A stretch of 64,000 nt of DNA from Bin87 sp034423595 (GTDB lineage: Bacteria > Chloroflexota > Dehalococcoidia > Lucifugimonadales > UBA3495), in the NCBI GenBank assembly GCA_965207025.1, contig OZ242258.1, positions 2,666,001 to 2,730,000 of the forward strand. Direction: 5' to 3'. Shown here piece after piece: positions 8,523 through 16,900 of this stretch. The translations under genes and the position numbers were made by a program. Numbering within the stretch: the stretch's first letter is position 1; each line of letters starts with the position of its first letter. The notes below the pieces were generated by a model. That model did no database searches. It had not been told where the DNA came from and saw only the letters and a list, made by a program, of their open reading frames with translations.

Positions 8523-9829
8523 AGCGGCCTCGGCCTGTCTTTTCCGATGAGTGGTACATCAATCGGAATCTGCACGAATATGGAGACCGACGAGACATCG
8601 GTACATGGTGGGTGTTTTCCATCATGGGGCAAAACGTTATGGGCAAAGCATTTCCCGATTTGCTCGCCTATCGCAAGGACCCGGACACAGGCGTCTATGA
8701 CGTACTCGCCGCAGAGTTGAAACGGGACGAGGAGAGCGAATTCCGTGAGGACCAGGGGGAGTGGCTAGACGCATTCTCGGCAATGGGCATTACGACACAG
8801 GTTTGGTACGGCGACAATCCTGACGACCTGAGCAAGCTGTACGACATACTCGAAAACGGTACTGCCGGGTACACCAGCGTGACCAGGCCACCGGCCCGAA
8901 CATCGTATGACTCCAGCCGTCTTTACTCGTGGGAACAGTTTTTCAACAACGAAGTGAACGATGCTGCTATGCACCACGGTTGGAGATTATTCCATGCCGA
9001 CGGCTTCCGGGTAGTCAGGGGCAGGAACTTTCCACACTGGACGATGTTTCGTCAGGATGCCGAAACGGGCAAGTACGAAATGTTTACTGCCACGTTCAAG
9101 CGGGGAGCTTGGGAGGACGAGGACCAAGATGAATGGCTTGATGCGTTCAAGCAAAAAGGCATCACTACCAAGGTCTGGTTTGGCGACAACCTAGAAGATT
9201 TGGAGGAACTATACGCCGTGCTCGACAACGGCACAGTTGGGCAAGACAGTACCACCAAGTTACCTTCGTTTGTCACCTCCCCCATACCGCTCAATTTCGG
9301 GGTTGTTATGGCGAACACAATTGAGCACATCGAAGGCAACGAAATGACGACGGGAGGAAAGGCCAGCCTGCGACGCATGGATCCCACCAACCCTAACGGA
9401 GCGGCTTTCTGGAATCTGATGACTCAGCCAGGGCTGGAGTGCGTGAATCCCAAGAAGTGGGCGCTAATCACGCATGGAATAGCATTGATGGCACACGGCG
9501 GCGGCATAGCGCACTGTGCTAGAACCCCCATCGGACGAACTCTCTACCTAGGAGGTGGGCAGCAACCTAGCGAAAGGAGTTTCTACAGTGAGGACCGACT
9601 ATCAACGCTGCTGGCAGCCAGAGGACCGGCGTTCCACAACCTCTTAGCTAGGCTATTTCGGTTGATGGCAAACGAAGGCTGCGCTTTCAATTGGTGCGAA
9701 ATGGCTTGGTTTATTCTCAACGAAGGAGACAACGAAGAGGAAGCCGAAAAAGCCCGAGCCGAGATCGCTCGCGCCTATTACCGGGCAGCTCGGCGCGGGC
9801 CTCGGCAATCCGATAAACAAGGAGGCTAA
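8450..9829 (+). CDS. cse2: Tandem VRR-NUC-like nuclease fused to Cascade small subunit Cse2 (Cas11)
   Basis: 459 residues, against about 160-200 for ordinary Cse2. Residues ~33-138 form a PD-(D/E)xK domain of VRR-NUC type: FPD at 68-70, AELK with E89 and K91, Q102 in DQGEWLDAF, then GITTQVWYGDN. Residues ~158-262 repeat it, but PD is PH (H196) and ELK is TFK (T215 for E), so the second copy looks inactive while Q226 and DEWLDAF remain. From ~287 the protein is Cse2: CARTPIGRTLYLGG, SEDRLSTLLAARGPAFHNLLARLFRL, then EIARAYYRAARRG. AGGAGG 7 bases before the ATG at 8450 supports the long start inside cse1. In-frame ATGs at 9308 and 9344, both with purine-rich upstream sequence, could yield free Cse2. 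Cse2 normally binds as a dimer along the Cascade backbone and stabilises the R-loop; the nuclease role is inferred. Confidence 0.9.
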   Translation: MPEQRSTDCADSKPNEDADDAVHVERPRPVFSDEWYINRNLHEYGDRRDIGTWWVFSIMGQNVMGKAFPDLLAYRKDPDTGVYDVLAAELKRDEESEFREDQGEWLDAFSAMGITTQVWYGDNPDDLSKLYDILENGTAGYTSVTRPPARTSYDSSRLYSWEQFFNNEVNDAAMHHGWRLFHADGFRVVRGRNFPHWTMFRQDAETGKYEMFTATFKRGAWEDEDQDEWLDAFKQKGITTKVWFGDNLEDLEELYAVLDNGTVGQDSTTKLPSFVTSPIPLNFGVVMANTIEHIEGNEMTTGGKASLRRMDPTNPNGAAFWNLMTQPGLECVNPKKWALITHGIALMAHGGGIAHCARTPIGRTLYLGGGQQPSERSFYSEDRLSTLLAARGPAFHNLLARLFRLMANEGCAFNWCEMAWFILNEGDNEEEAEKARAEIARAYYRAARRGPRQSDKQGG

Positions 9830-9832
9830 ACG

Positions 9833-10999
9833 ATGACCACCCCCAGATTTTTGCAGATTCACACGCTGCACTCGTACCCTGCCGCACTGCTGAACCGGGA
9901 TGACGGCGGTCTAGCCAAGCGGATGACTTTTGGCGGCGTAATGCGGACGCGCATTTCGTCGCAGTGCCTTAAACGGCATTGGCGAATGACCGAGGACGAT
10001 TTCGCCTTGAAGAACATCAGCGGGTTTACTGACTCTATCCGCTCTCGCAACGCCGTGTCGTTGGGTGTAATGCAACCTCTGAAAGACGACAAAGCTGCCA
10101 GCGAAGAAGTTTTGCAAGCAATTGAAACGGCATTTCAGGAAGGGGTGTATAGCGATAGCGGCACACAGCCTTTGCTCTTGGGCTTGCCTGAAGTGGAGTA
10201 CCTGAGGGAGAAAGCTACTGCCATTTGCGAAAAGTACCGGACTGACCAAGAAGCGGCCCGCAATGAGGCGAGGTTGTTGTTCAGTCCTCAGCGGCGGAAC
10301 GAAGAACGAGACAACTTTCGCGCTTTTCGAGAGAACACTAAATTCCCTGGCGGCTTAATCAGCGCGCTTTTCGGAAGGATGGTTACCTCTGACCCTGCTG
10401 CCAACATGGATGCCGCCGTTCACGTCGCCCATGCTTTCACAGTTCATGGGGAAGAAAGAGAAATGGACTTCTGGGCTGCGGTAGAGGACCTGCCGAAGGA
10501 AGAAGAAGGCCCGGGTGCCGCCCATCTCAACGACATGGAGTTGACCGCCGGGCTTTTCTACGGCTACGTGGTGGTGGACGTGCCGGGGCTGGTGTCCAAT
10601 CTGGAAGGCCGCAAGGCGGAGGATTGGGAGGACGCTGACCGGGGGCTGGCCGGCCAGGTGGTGGAGCATTTGACGTACTTGATTGCTACCGTGTCGCCGG
10701 GTGCGAAGTTGGGGTCCACGGCGCCCTACGCCTGCGCCGACTTGATGCTGATTGAGGCGGGCAGCCGCCAGCCGCGCAGCCTAGCCAATGCCTATCGCCA
10801 GCCAGTCAGCGCGCGGATGGAGGATGCAGCCAATGCGATGAAGTCCGAATTGGATGATATTGACGGTATGTATGGCGTCAAGGAAGCGCGCCGGATCAGT
10901 TCCAAAAAGGATTACGGATTCGCTAACGCCGAGCGTGTAGTGTTCGACGACCTTGCGATCTGGGCGGCGGACGCGGTGCGCAACGGCAAGGCGGTGTAG
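9833..10999 (+). CDS. cas7e: Cascade backbone subunit Cas7e (Cse4/CasC)
   Basis: 388 residues. Six copies of Cas7e normally polymerise along the crRNA spacer. The family start is clear: FLQIHTLHSYPAALLNRDDGGLAKR followed by RTRISSQCLKRHWR. AGGAGG 7 bases before the ATG overlaps the previous stop region; the gap between genes is 3 bases. The length is a little above the E. coli protein (363). The gene lies in normal operon order between cse2 and cas5e. Confidence 0.96.
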   Translation: MTTPRFLQIHTLHSYPAALLNRDDGGLAKRMTFGGVMRTRISSQCLKRHWRMTEDDFALKNISGFTDSIRSRNAVSLGVMQPLKDDKAASEEVLQAIETAFQEGVYSDSGTQPLLLGLPEVEYLREKATAICEKYRTDQEAARNEARLLFSPQRRNEERDNFRAFRENTKFPGGLISALFGRMVTSDPAANMDAAVHVAHAFTVHGEEREMDFWAAVEDLPKEEEGPGAAHLNDMELTAGLFYGYVVVDVPGLVSNLEGRKAEDWEDADRGLAGQVVEHLTYLIATVSPGAKLGSTAPYACADLMLIEAGSRQPRSLANAYRQPVSARMEDAANAMKSELDDIDGMYGVKEARRISSKKDYGFANAERVVFDDLAIWAADAVRNGKAV

Positions 11000-11001
11000 T
11001 T

Positions 11002-11772
11002 GTGCTCCATCTGATACTGAACTTGGAAAGCCCTCTGATGGCCTTCGGCGGAGCGAAGATTGATAACCTTGGCGTCACACGTCCATTTCCCGCCGCGTCA
11101 ATGTTGACCGGGCTATTTGCCAACGCTTTGGGCTGGCGGCGGATTGAGCGTAAAAGACACCAAGATTTACAGTACTGTATGGTATTCGCTGCTCGGATTG
11201 ATCGGATGGGCACACCGACGACCGATTACCAAACGGCGCTGCTATACGCAGACGACGAGGGATGGACTACCCTGGGAAAACCGGAAGGCCGCAACAAGAA
11301 TTCACCCTCTTTTCGAGCCGCTCGGCCTGGCGCCTCTCGCACTCTCACAGATGAACTCTACCGCGACTACTACGCCGATATGCGGGTTACGGTGGCGCTG
11401 CGGCTGGAATCGTCGGATGACACGCCGACGCTGGACGAACTGGCCGCCGCTTTGCAGGAGCCGAAGCGTCCGCTGTTCATTGGGCGCAAGCCGTGTTTGC
11501 CGTCCGGGCCGCTGTTCGGCGGGTTTGTTGAGGGGGATACGGTATTGGCGGCACTGCTGGCCTGGCCTCTGGCCGGCGACGCGGACGGCATACGGATGCA
11601 GTGGCCGCAGGGTGAAGGGGTAGGCGACGTGAGGAGCGACCGGGAGTATCCGCACATGATTACCGACCAACGCAACTGGCAATCGGGCTTACACGGCGGC
11701 GGCCGGTGGGTGTTTGAGGGGCGGGTTGACCGCGGCCGGTTCGCTGCCGGCAAGGGAGTGTCCAATGAGTGA
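11002..11772 (+). CDS. cas5e: Cascade subunit Cas5e (CasD)
   Basis: 256 residues. Cas5e caps the 5' handle of the crRNA and joins Cas7 to Cse1. The start MLHLILNLESPLMAFGG followed by RPFPAASMLTGLFANALGW is typical. It begins with GTG two bases after the cas7e stop, and no better start exists without losing the conserved N-terminus. It overlaps cas6e by 8 bases, so the two are translationally coupled. Confidence 0.94.
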   Translation: MLHLILNLESPLMAFGGAKIDNLGVTRPFPAASMLTGLFANALGWRRIERKRHQDLQYCMVFAARIDRMGTPTTDYQTALLYADDEGWTTLGKPEGRNKNSPSFRAARPGASRTLTDELYRDYYADMRVTVALRLESSDDTPTLDELAAALQEPKRPLFIGRKPCLPSGPLFGGFVEGDTVLAALLAWPLAGDADGIRMQWPQGEGVGDVRSDREYPHMITDQRNWQSGLHGGGRWVFEGRVDRGRFAAGKGVSNE

Positions 11773-12571
11773 CCAAGCGCCATTGCAGATGATACGGGCC
11801 GAAATCGGCCTGCGGGAATTTCAACGCTGGATGGGAATGCGGCGGCTGCAAGACCCCGACCACGCCATGCACTGTTTGCTGGTGGAGTGTTTCGGCAAGA
11901 GAGAAGCGAAACGCGGTATAGGCCCCAATGACCAGCGTCAGCATGAAGACGGATTGTTCCGTATCTTCCGCTTAATTGTCCCGCGCGGAAGCTCGCGGGG
12001 CGTCCTGTACGCTTACGGACGAGCGGACGCCGAAGAGTTGCGGGAGAAATTGAACGTCTGCGGCGATCCGTTGCAGTGTAAAGTGATACCGGCGGAAACC
12101 ATCGACAGCAAGCCAATGCCTACGGAGTGGGTAGCGGGCAAAAAGCTCGGCTTTGAAATTCGGGTTCGTCCCACCCGGCGGCTCAATAGTGGTTCCAAAA
12201 AAACCCGCCGTGTTCAAGATGTCGAGAAACTTGGCAACGGGGAATGGGACGCCTTCCAATTGGAAGCAATCCGATGTCCGAAAGGTACGATGCCTCGTAG
12301 CCGGGAAGAAGTCTATCGGGATTGGCTGGCGAAACGGTTGCAAAGGTGCGGAGCAGTGGAATTGGACGTTGAGGAAACCAAGTTGGTCTCGTTCCAGCGC
12401 ACCCGCGCCGTCCGCCGGCAGCATACTCGCCACAGCGAGGGGCCGGATGCGTTGATGCGGGGCAACCTGGTGATTACCGATGGGGACGCCTTTGCCGATC
12501 TGTTGGCTCAAGGAGTCGGCCGGCACCGGGCCTACGGGTACGGGATGCTGCTGCTGAGGCCAACGCATTGA
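11765..12571 (+). CDS. cas6e: crRNA-processing endoribonuclease Cas6e (CasE)
   Basis: 268 residues. Cas6e cuts the repeat hairpin to give crRNAs with an 8-base 5' handle and stays on the 3' hairpin. I chose the ATG at 11765, inside the end of cas5e, because GGGAG precedes it and the N-terminus then matches the family. The likely catalytic His is H36 in DHAMHCLL, which aligns with H26 of the Thermus enzyme from memory. The C-terminal glycine-rich RNA-binding motif GVGRHRAYGYGMLLLRP is intact. The repeat stem CCCCGC/GCGGGG downstream is the expected substrate. Confidence 0.95.
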   Translation: MSDQAPLQMIRAEIGLREFQRWMGMRRLQDPDHAMHCLLVECFGKREAKRGIGPNDQRQHEDGLFRIFRLIVPRGSSRGVLYAYGRADAEELREKLNVCGDPLQCKVIPAETIDSKPMPTEWVAGKKLGFEIRVRPTRRLNSGSKKTRRVQDVEKLGNGEWDAFQLEAIRCPKGTMPRSREEVYRDWLAKRLQRCGAVELDVEETKLVSFQRTRAVRRQHTRHSEGPDALMRGNLVITDGDAFADLLAQGVGRHRAYGYGMLLLRPTH

Positions 12572-12643
12572 CCGGTGGGCCGAAGCACCTTAACAACCGA
12601 ATACCAGTATCTTTGACACGCAGACTGACGGAGGGGACGTCCG

Positions 12644-13615
12644 ATGCTGAGAGGAAGGTTGGGACTGGAAACAGCGCGGGTTCCGCACGCTGACCGGCAC
12701 GGGCTGCTGTGGCTGTCGCGGGGCGCGCTGACGGTGCGGGATGGCACGCTGCGCTTTGAGAGACACAGGGGGCCAGACGCCGACAGCTCGCTGGATACAG
12801 GAGAATACGGTGTACCGTTTCAGAGTCTGTCGATGATTCTGCTGGGACCAGGGTCCACGGTGAGCCACGACGCGCTGCGGCTCATGGCGCGGCATGGCAC
12901 CGGCCTGGTGGCCGTGGGCGAGGACGGCGTGCGGTGCTACACCGCGCCGCCGCTGCTGCCGGACACGTCGGACGTGGCACGGCGACAGATGAGGGCCTGG
13001 GGCGATCCCATGGGCCAGCGCATCCTGATTGCCCGCAAAATGTACGCGCTGCGGTTGGGCGAGGTGCTGCCGCATACGGACATCAACACGCTGCGCGGCA
13101 TCGAGGGGGCGCGGATGAAGCGCACTTATCAGAACCTGTCGCGGCAGTACGGGATACAGTGGCGGGGGCGGCGCTACGACCGGGCCAATCCGATGGCGGC
13201 GGACATCCCCAACCAGGCTATCAACCATGCGTCGGTGGCGGTGACGGCGGCGGCGGTGATCGCGGTGACGGCGTTGGGAGCCATTCCACAGCTGGGTTTC
13301 ATACACGAGCACAGCGGGGAGGCGTTCGCGCTGGACATCGCCGACCTGTTTCGGGACACGGTTTTGCTGCCGGCGGCGTTCAAGTCGGCCGCCGAAATCG
13401 CGGAGAACCCGCGCCTGCACGTGGAAAGGCACACCAGGCGCACGACGGGCGATATGCTGCGCACGGAGCGGGTCATCGCCAAGATGATTGACCGCATCAA
13501 AACGCTGTTCCAGGACGTGCCGCCGCTGGAAGGAGCGCTCGGATCGGGGACGGCAGACTTCGCAAGTTTGATGGACGGCTGGCCGGACGAGGAATCCAGT
13601 GGGGAGGTGCGCTGA
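12644..13615 (+). CDS. cas1: CRISPR adaptation integrase Cas1 (type I-E)
   Basis: 323 residues. Cas1 is the metal-dependent integrase of the spacer-acquisition complex. Candidate metal ligands are E154 (IEGARMK), H221 (GFIHEHSG) and D231/D234 (LDIADLFRD), all present. The E-type start GRLGLETARVPHADRHG is recognisable. GGAGGGG precedes the ATG. A 72-base gap after cas6e leaves room for a separate promoter; none is convincing. It overlaps cas2 by one base (TGATG). Confidence 0.96.
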   Translation: MLRGRLGLETARVPHADRHGLLWLSRGALTVRDGTLRFERHRGPDADSSLDTGEYGVPFQSLSMILLGPGSTVSHDALRLMARHGTGLVAVGEDGVRCYTAPPLLPDTSDVARRQMRAWGDPMGQRILIARKMYALRLGEVLPHTDINTLRGIEGARMKRTYQNLSRQYGIQWRGRRYDRANPMAADIPNQAINHASVAVTAAAVIAVTALGAIPQLGFIHEHSGEAFALDIADLFRDTVLLPAAFKSAAEIAENPRLHVERHTRRTTGDMLRTERVIAKMIDRIKTLFQDVPPLEGALGSGTADFASLMDGWPDEESSGEVR

Positions 13616-13932
13616 TGACAGTGGTGGTGACGGTCAACGTTGAAGGTCGGTATCGTGGCTTCCTAACGTCCGTAATGTTGGAGATTGCGCCGGGCGTGTA
13701 CACGTCGCCGGAAATGACCAGCGGCATCCGGGATAGAATATGGGACGTGATAGCGCGATGGCACGGCGAGTTGGGCAATGGGTCGGTGGTGATGACGTGG
13801 CGTGATCCCGCCGCTCCGGGGCAGCAGCAGATTCGGAGCCTGGGCGAGCCTCCAAAGGAAATTGTCGATGCTGATGGAGTGTACCTGGTACAATACGGTC
13901 GGTCCCGTTCCCTTGGCAATGACACGCGATAG
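13615..13932 (+). CDS. cas2: CRISPR adaptation protein Cas2 (type I-E)
   Basis: 105 residues. Cas2 is the dimeric bridge between Cas1 dimers. It starts MTVVVTVNVEGRYRGFL and contains the Cas2e segment APGVYTSPEMTSGIRDRIWDVIA and NGSVVMTW. It is about 10 residues longer than typical Cas2e because of a tail ending GRSRSLGNDTR. The bases coding that tail form half of an inverted repeat that runs into the array, so the end of cas2 probably doubles as leader sequence. Confidence 0.95.
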   Translation: MTVVVTVNVEGRYRGFLTSVMLEIAPGVYTSPEMTSGIRDRIWDVIARWHGELGNGSVVMTWRDPAAPGQQQIRSLGEPPKEIVDADGVYLVQYGRSRSLGNDTR

Positions 13933-13953
13933 GAGTTATCAATTTGCCAAGGG
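13910..13953 (+). promoter_or_regulatory. Inverted repeat at the cas2/array junction (candidate leader element)
   Basis: CCCTTGGCAA at 13910-13919 and its perfect complement TTGCCAAGGG at 13944-13953 flank the cas2 stop codon (13930-13932). The second arm shares its last G with the first repeat. Only 20 bases separate the cas2 stop from repeat 1, so any leader must overlap cas2. A weak -10-like TACAAT occurs at 13889-13894 without a well-spaced -35. The element could anchor the integrase complex or form an RNA hairpin between cas2 and the pre-crRNA. Confidence 0.45.
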
Positions 13954-16900
13954 GTTCCCCCGCACGCGCGGGGATAGACCGAGTACTTCCTAGAGCAGCG
14001 CGGGGTGGACTTGGGTTCCCCCGCACGCGCGGGGATAGACCGGCGGGGCGCCAATCGCAGGGTCCACCCTCGAAGGTTCCCCCGCACGCGCGGGGATAGA
14101 CCCATCCCCGGCGACATCCTTACCGGGCACTACCTGGTTCCCCCGCACGCGCGGGGATAGACCCTTCCCACTCCTCGATCTCGGCCTCCGGCACGAGGTT
14201 CCCCCGCACGCGCGGGGATAGACCGAGGCCATCGTCGTCATGCGTTTCCGAGAGCAGGGTTCCCCCGCACGCGCGGGGATAGACCGGATGCCCTGAGGTC
14301 TTCCGGCAGGTCGGGGGGGGTTCCCCCGCACGCGCGGGGATAGACCTGTTGATCAGGCGACGATAGATAAACGTGACCTGGTTCCCCCGCACGCGCGGGG
14401 ATAGACCTCCGGCATCGGCCGTGGGCATCGAAGACTGGGCGGTTCCCCCGCACGCGCGGGGATAGACCCATGAACCTCGTTCGACTGAGCAATCAACTGG
14501 AGGTTCCCCCGCACGCGCGGGGATAGACCGCTGGACCGCTCGGTACGTGACTGGACCGAAGAGGTTCCCCCGCACGCGCGGGGATAGACCCCGGGTTATT
14601 TCGTCATTGATTTGCTCTACGTCGGTTCCCCCGCACGCGCGGGGATAGACCTCATGGTAGCAGGCTTTACAGTACCGTTTCCATGGTTCCCCCGCACGCG
14701 CGGGGATAGACCCGCGCTTGATCATTTCAGCGTTGAGCTCGGGCAGGTTCCCCCGCACGCGCGGGGATAGACCGGTGAACCTGGTTGAGGTGCGCCTGGA
14801 TGACGGGGTTCCCCCGCACGCGCGGGGATAGACCGGTGGCCGGTGCGATGTCGCCGAGGCGTCCGGCGGTTCCCCCGCACGCGCGGGGATAGACCCTTTT
14901 CCCCGTCAATCTGCGTGATGGTGATAGAGGTTCCCCCGCACGCGCGGGGATAGACCCCCGCAAGACGGGCTGATTGAAGTGGGAGACATGGTTCCCCCGC
15001 ACGCGCGGGGATAGACCCTGGCGCAGCCTCGGCTTCCTCGGCCCACAGAAGGTTCCCCCGCACGCGCGGGGATAGACCTATTTCTGCCACGTCCTCACGG
15101 CTTGGTCCGCGGGTTCCCCCGCACGCGCGGGGATAGACCCACCGCCAGCTTTATCCGCCAGGCTGACAGGGTGGTTCCCCCGCACGCGCGGGGATAGACC
15201 GAGCGCCGCCCCGATGTGCAGCGAGTGCGGCAAGGTTCCCCCGCACGCGCGGGGATAGACCCCTCCTGCGGGACGTGGGCGGCCCGATCCACATGGTTCC
15301 CCCGCACGCGCGGGGATAGACCTCCGGTCGAGTAGTGCGCGCGACGGCAGTCGTAGGTTCCCCCGCACGCGCGGGGATAGACCTGGTGCTGGTAGGCGAA
15401 GGCCGTCCAGTGGCGCGGTTCCCCCGCACGCGCGGGGATAGACCGGCGTATTTCACCAGAGAGGCGTTCCCGATCGAGGTTCCCCCGCACGCGCGGGGAT
15501 AGACCCTGGGTAGAGCATCCTCCGCGCCGGATGCCTGGGGTTCCCCCGCACGCGCGGGGATAGACCTCCAGGGGCGACAGATAGCGCCAGACCGGCTGGG
15601 GTTCCCCCGCACGCGCGGGGATAGACCTTTTTCCGCGAAGGCCGCCGGCGTTATGTCGCCGGTTCCCCCGCACGCGCGGGGATAGACCCGCGGCGGGCTC
15701 GGTGACCGTCACCATTGCCGAGGTTCCCCCGCACGCGCGGGGATAGACCCTTCCCGACCTCGCCCCGGGAGGTCCTGCTTTCGGTTCCCCCGCACGCGCG
15801 GGGATAGACCCTGATAGCCGAAAGAGTAGCAAGGCAGATAGCGGGTTCCCCCGCACGCGCGGGGATAGACCTCGGAAACTGCTTGCGCTGCACCTTTGCT
15901 AATAGGTTCCCCCGCACGCGCGGGGATAGACCCACCGCGTCCATCGGCGCGGCGCGGGTCGTCGGGGTTCCCCCGCACGCGCGGGGATAGACCGCGGGCG
16001 GCGAAGGTTCCGCCGGGCTCGTAGTTGGTTCCCCCGCACGCGCGGGGATAGACCACCGGCCTGGCGGGCGACACTAGCCATATCATCGGTTCCCCCGCAC
16101 GCGCGGGGATAGACCCCGGGTGCGGTCCAAGGTGTGCCCAGGGCATCGGGTTCCCCCGCACGCGCGGGGATAGACCGGCAGTCCTTGCCTCTGACAGAGT
16201 AATGATACCGGTTCCCCCGCACGCGCGGGGATAGACCCAGCCTATGCAGCCCGCCTTGCCTATGGGCAACGGTTCCCCCGCACGCGCGGGGATAGACCCC
16301 CACGGCGCGTCGCCGCTGAGGTCCACCAGGTGGTTCCCCCGCACGCGCGGGGATAGACCCCGGGTGGCCTTCACCGTGGGCACCGCGGGGACGGTTCCCC
16401 CGCACGCGCGGGGATAGACCGACCGGGCAGGCGGTGGCCACCGACACCCCGATGGTTCCCCCGCACGCGCGGGGATAGACCGGTTTATTCTTCCCGCCCG
16501 GCCTTCACGAATTGGGTTCCCCCGCACGCGCGGGGATAGACCCCCACAGCTGGGGTACCCGCGGCGTCGCGGCCGGGTTCCCCCGCACGCGCGGGGATAG
16601 ACCCTGCCCGCCGGTACTGGTGCGATCACGGACTACGGTTCCCCCGCACGCGCGGGGATAGACCCAGATTTGGTTGGTCGGACTGGGCGACCTCGGCGGT
16701 TCCCCCGCACGCGCGGGGATAGACCTTACTCGCTGGTCGTCACCAACCGGCCGCAGATGGTTCCCCCGCACGCGCGGGGATAGACCTTGTGGGAGCCGCA
16801 AGGAAGGCTACTATGAGGGGGTTCCCCCGCACGCGCGGGGATAGACCCCGGTGTCACCGCCGGCAGCGCGACCACGCCGGGGTTCCCCCGCACGCGCGGG

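Noticed and set aside
13931..13950. TATCAATTTG before repeat 1 as an IHF site
   Set aside because: Only the WATCAA half of the E. coli consensus matches and the conserved TTR is missing; IHF is also not expected in this lineage.
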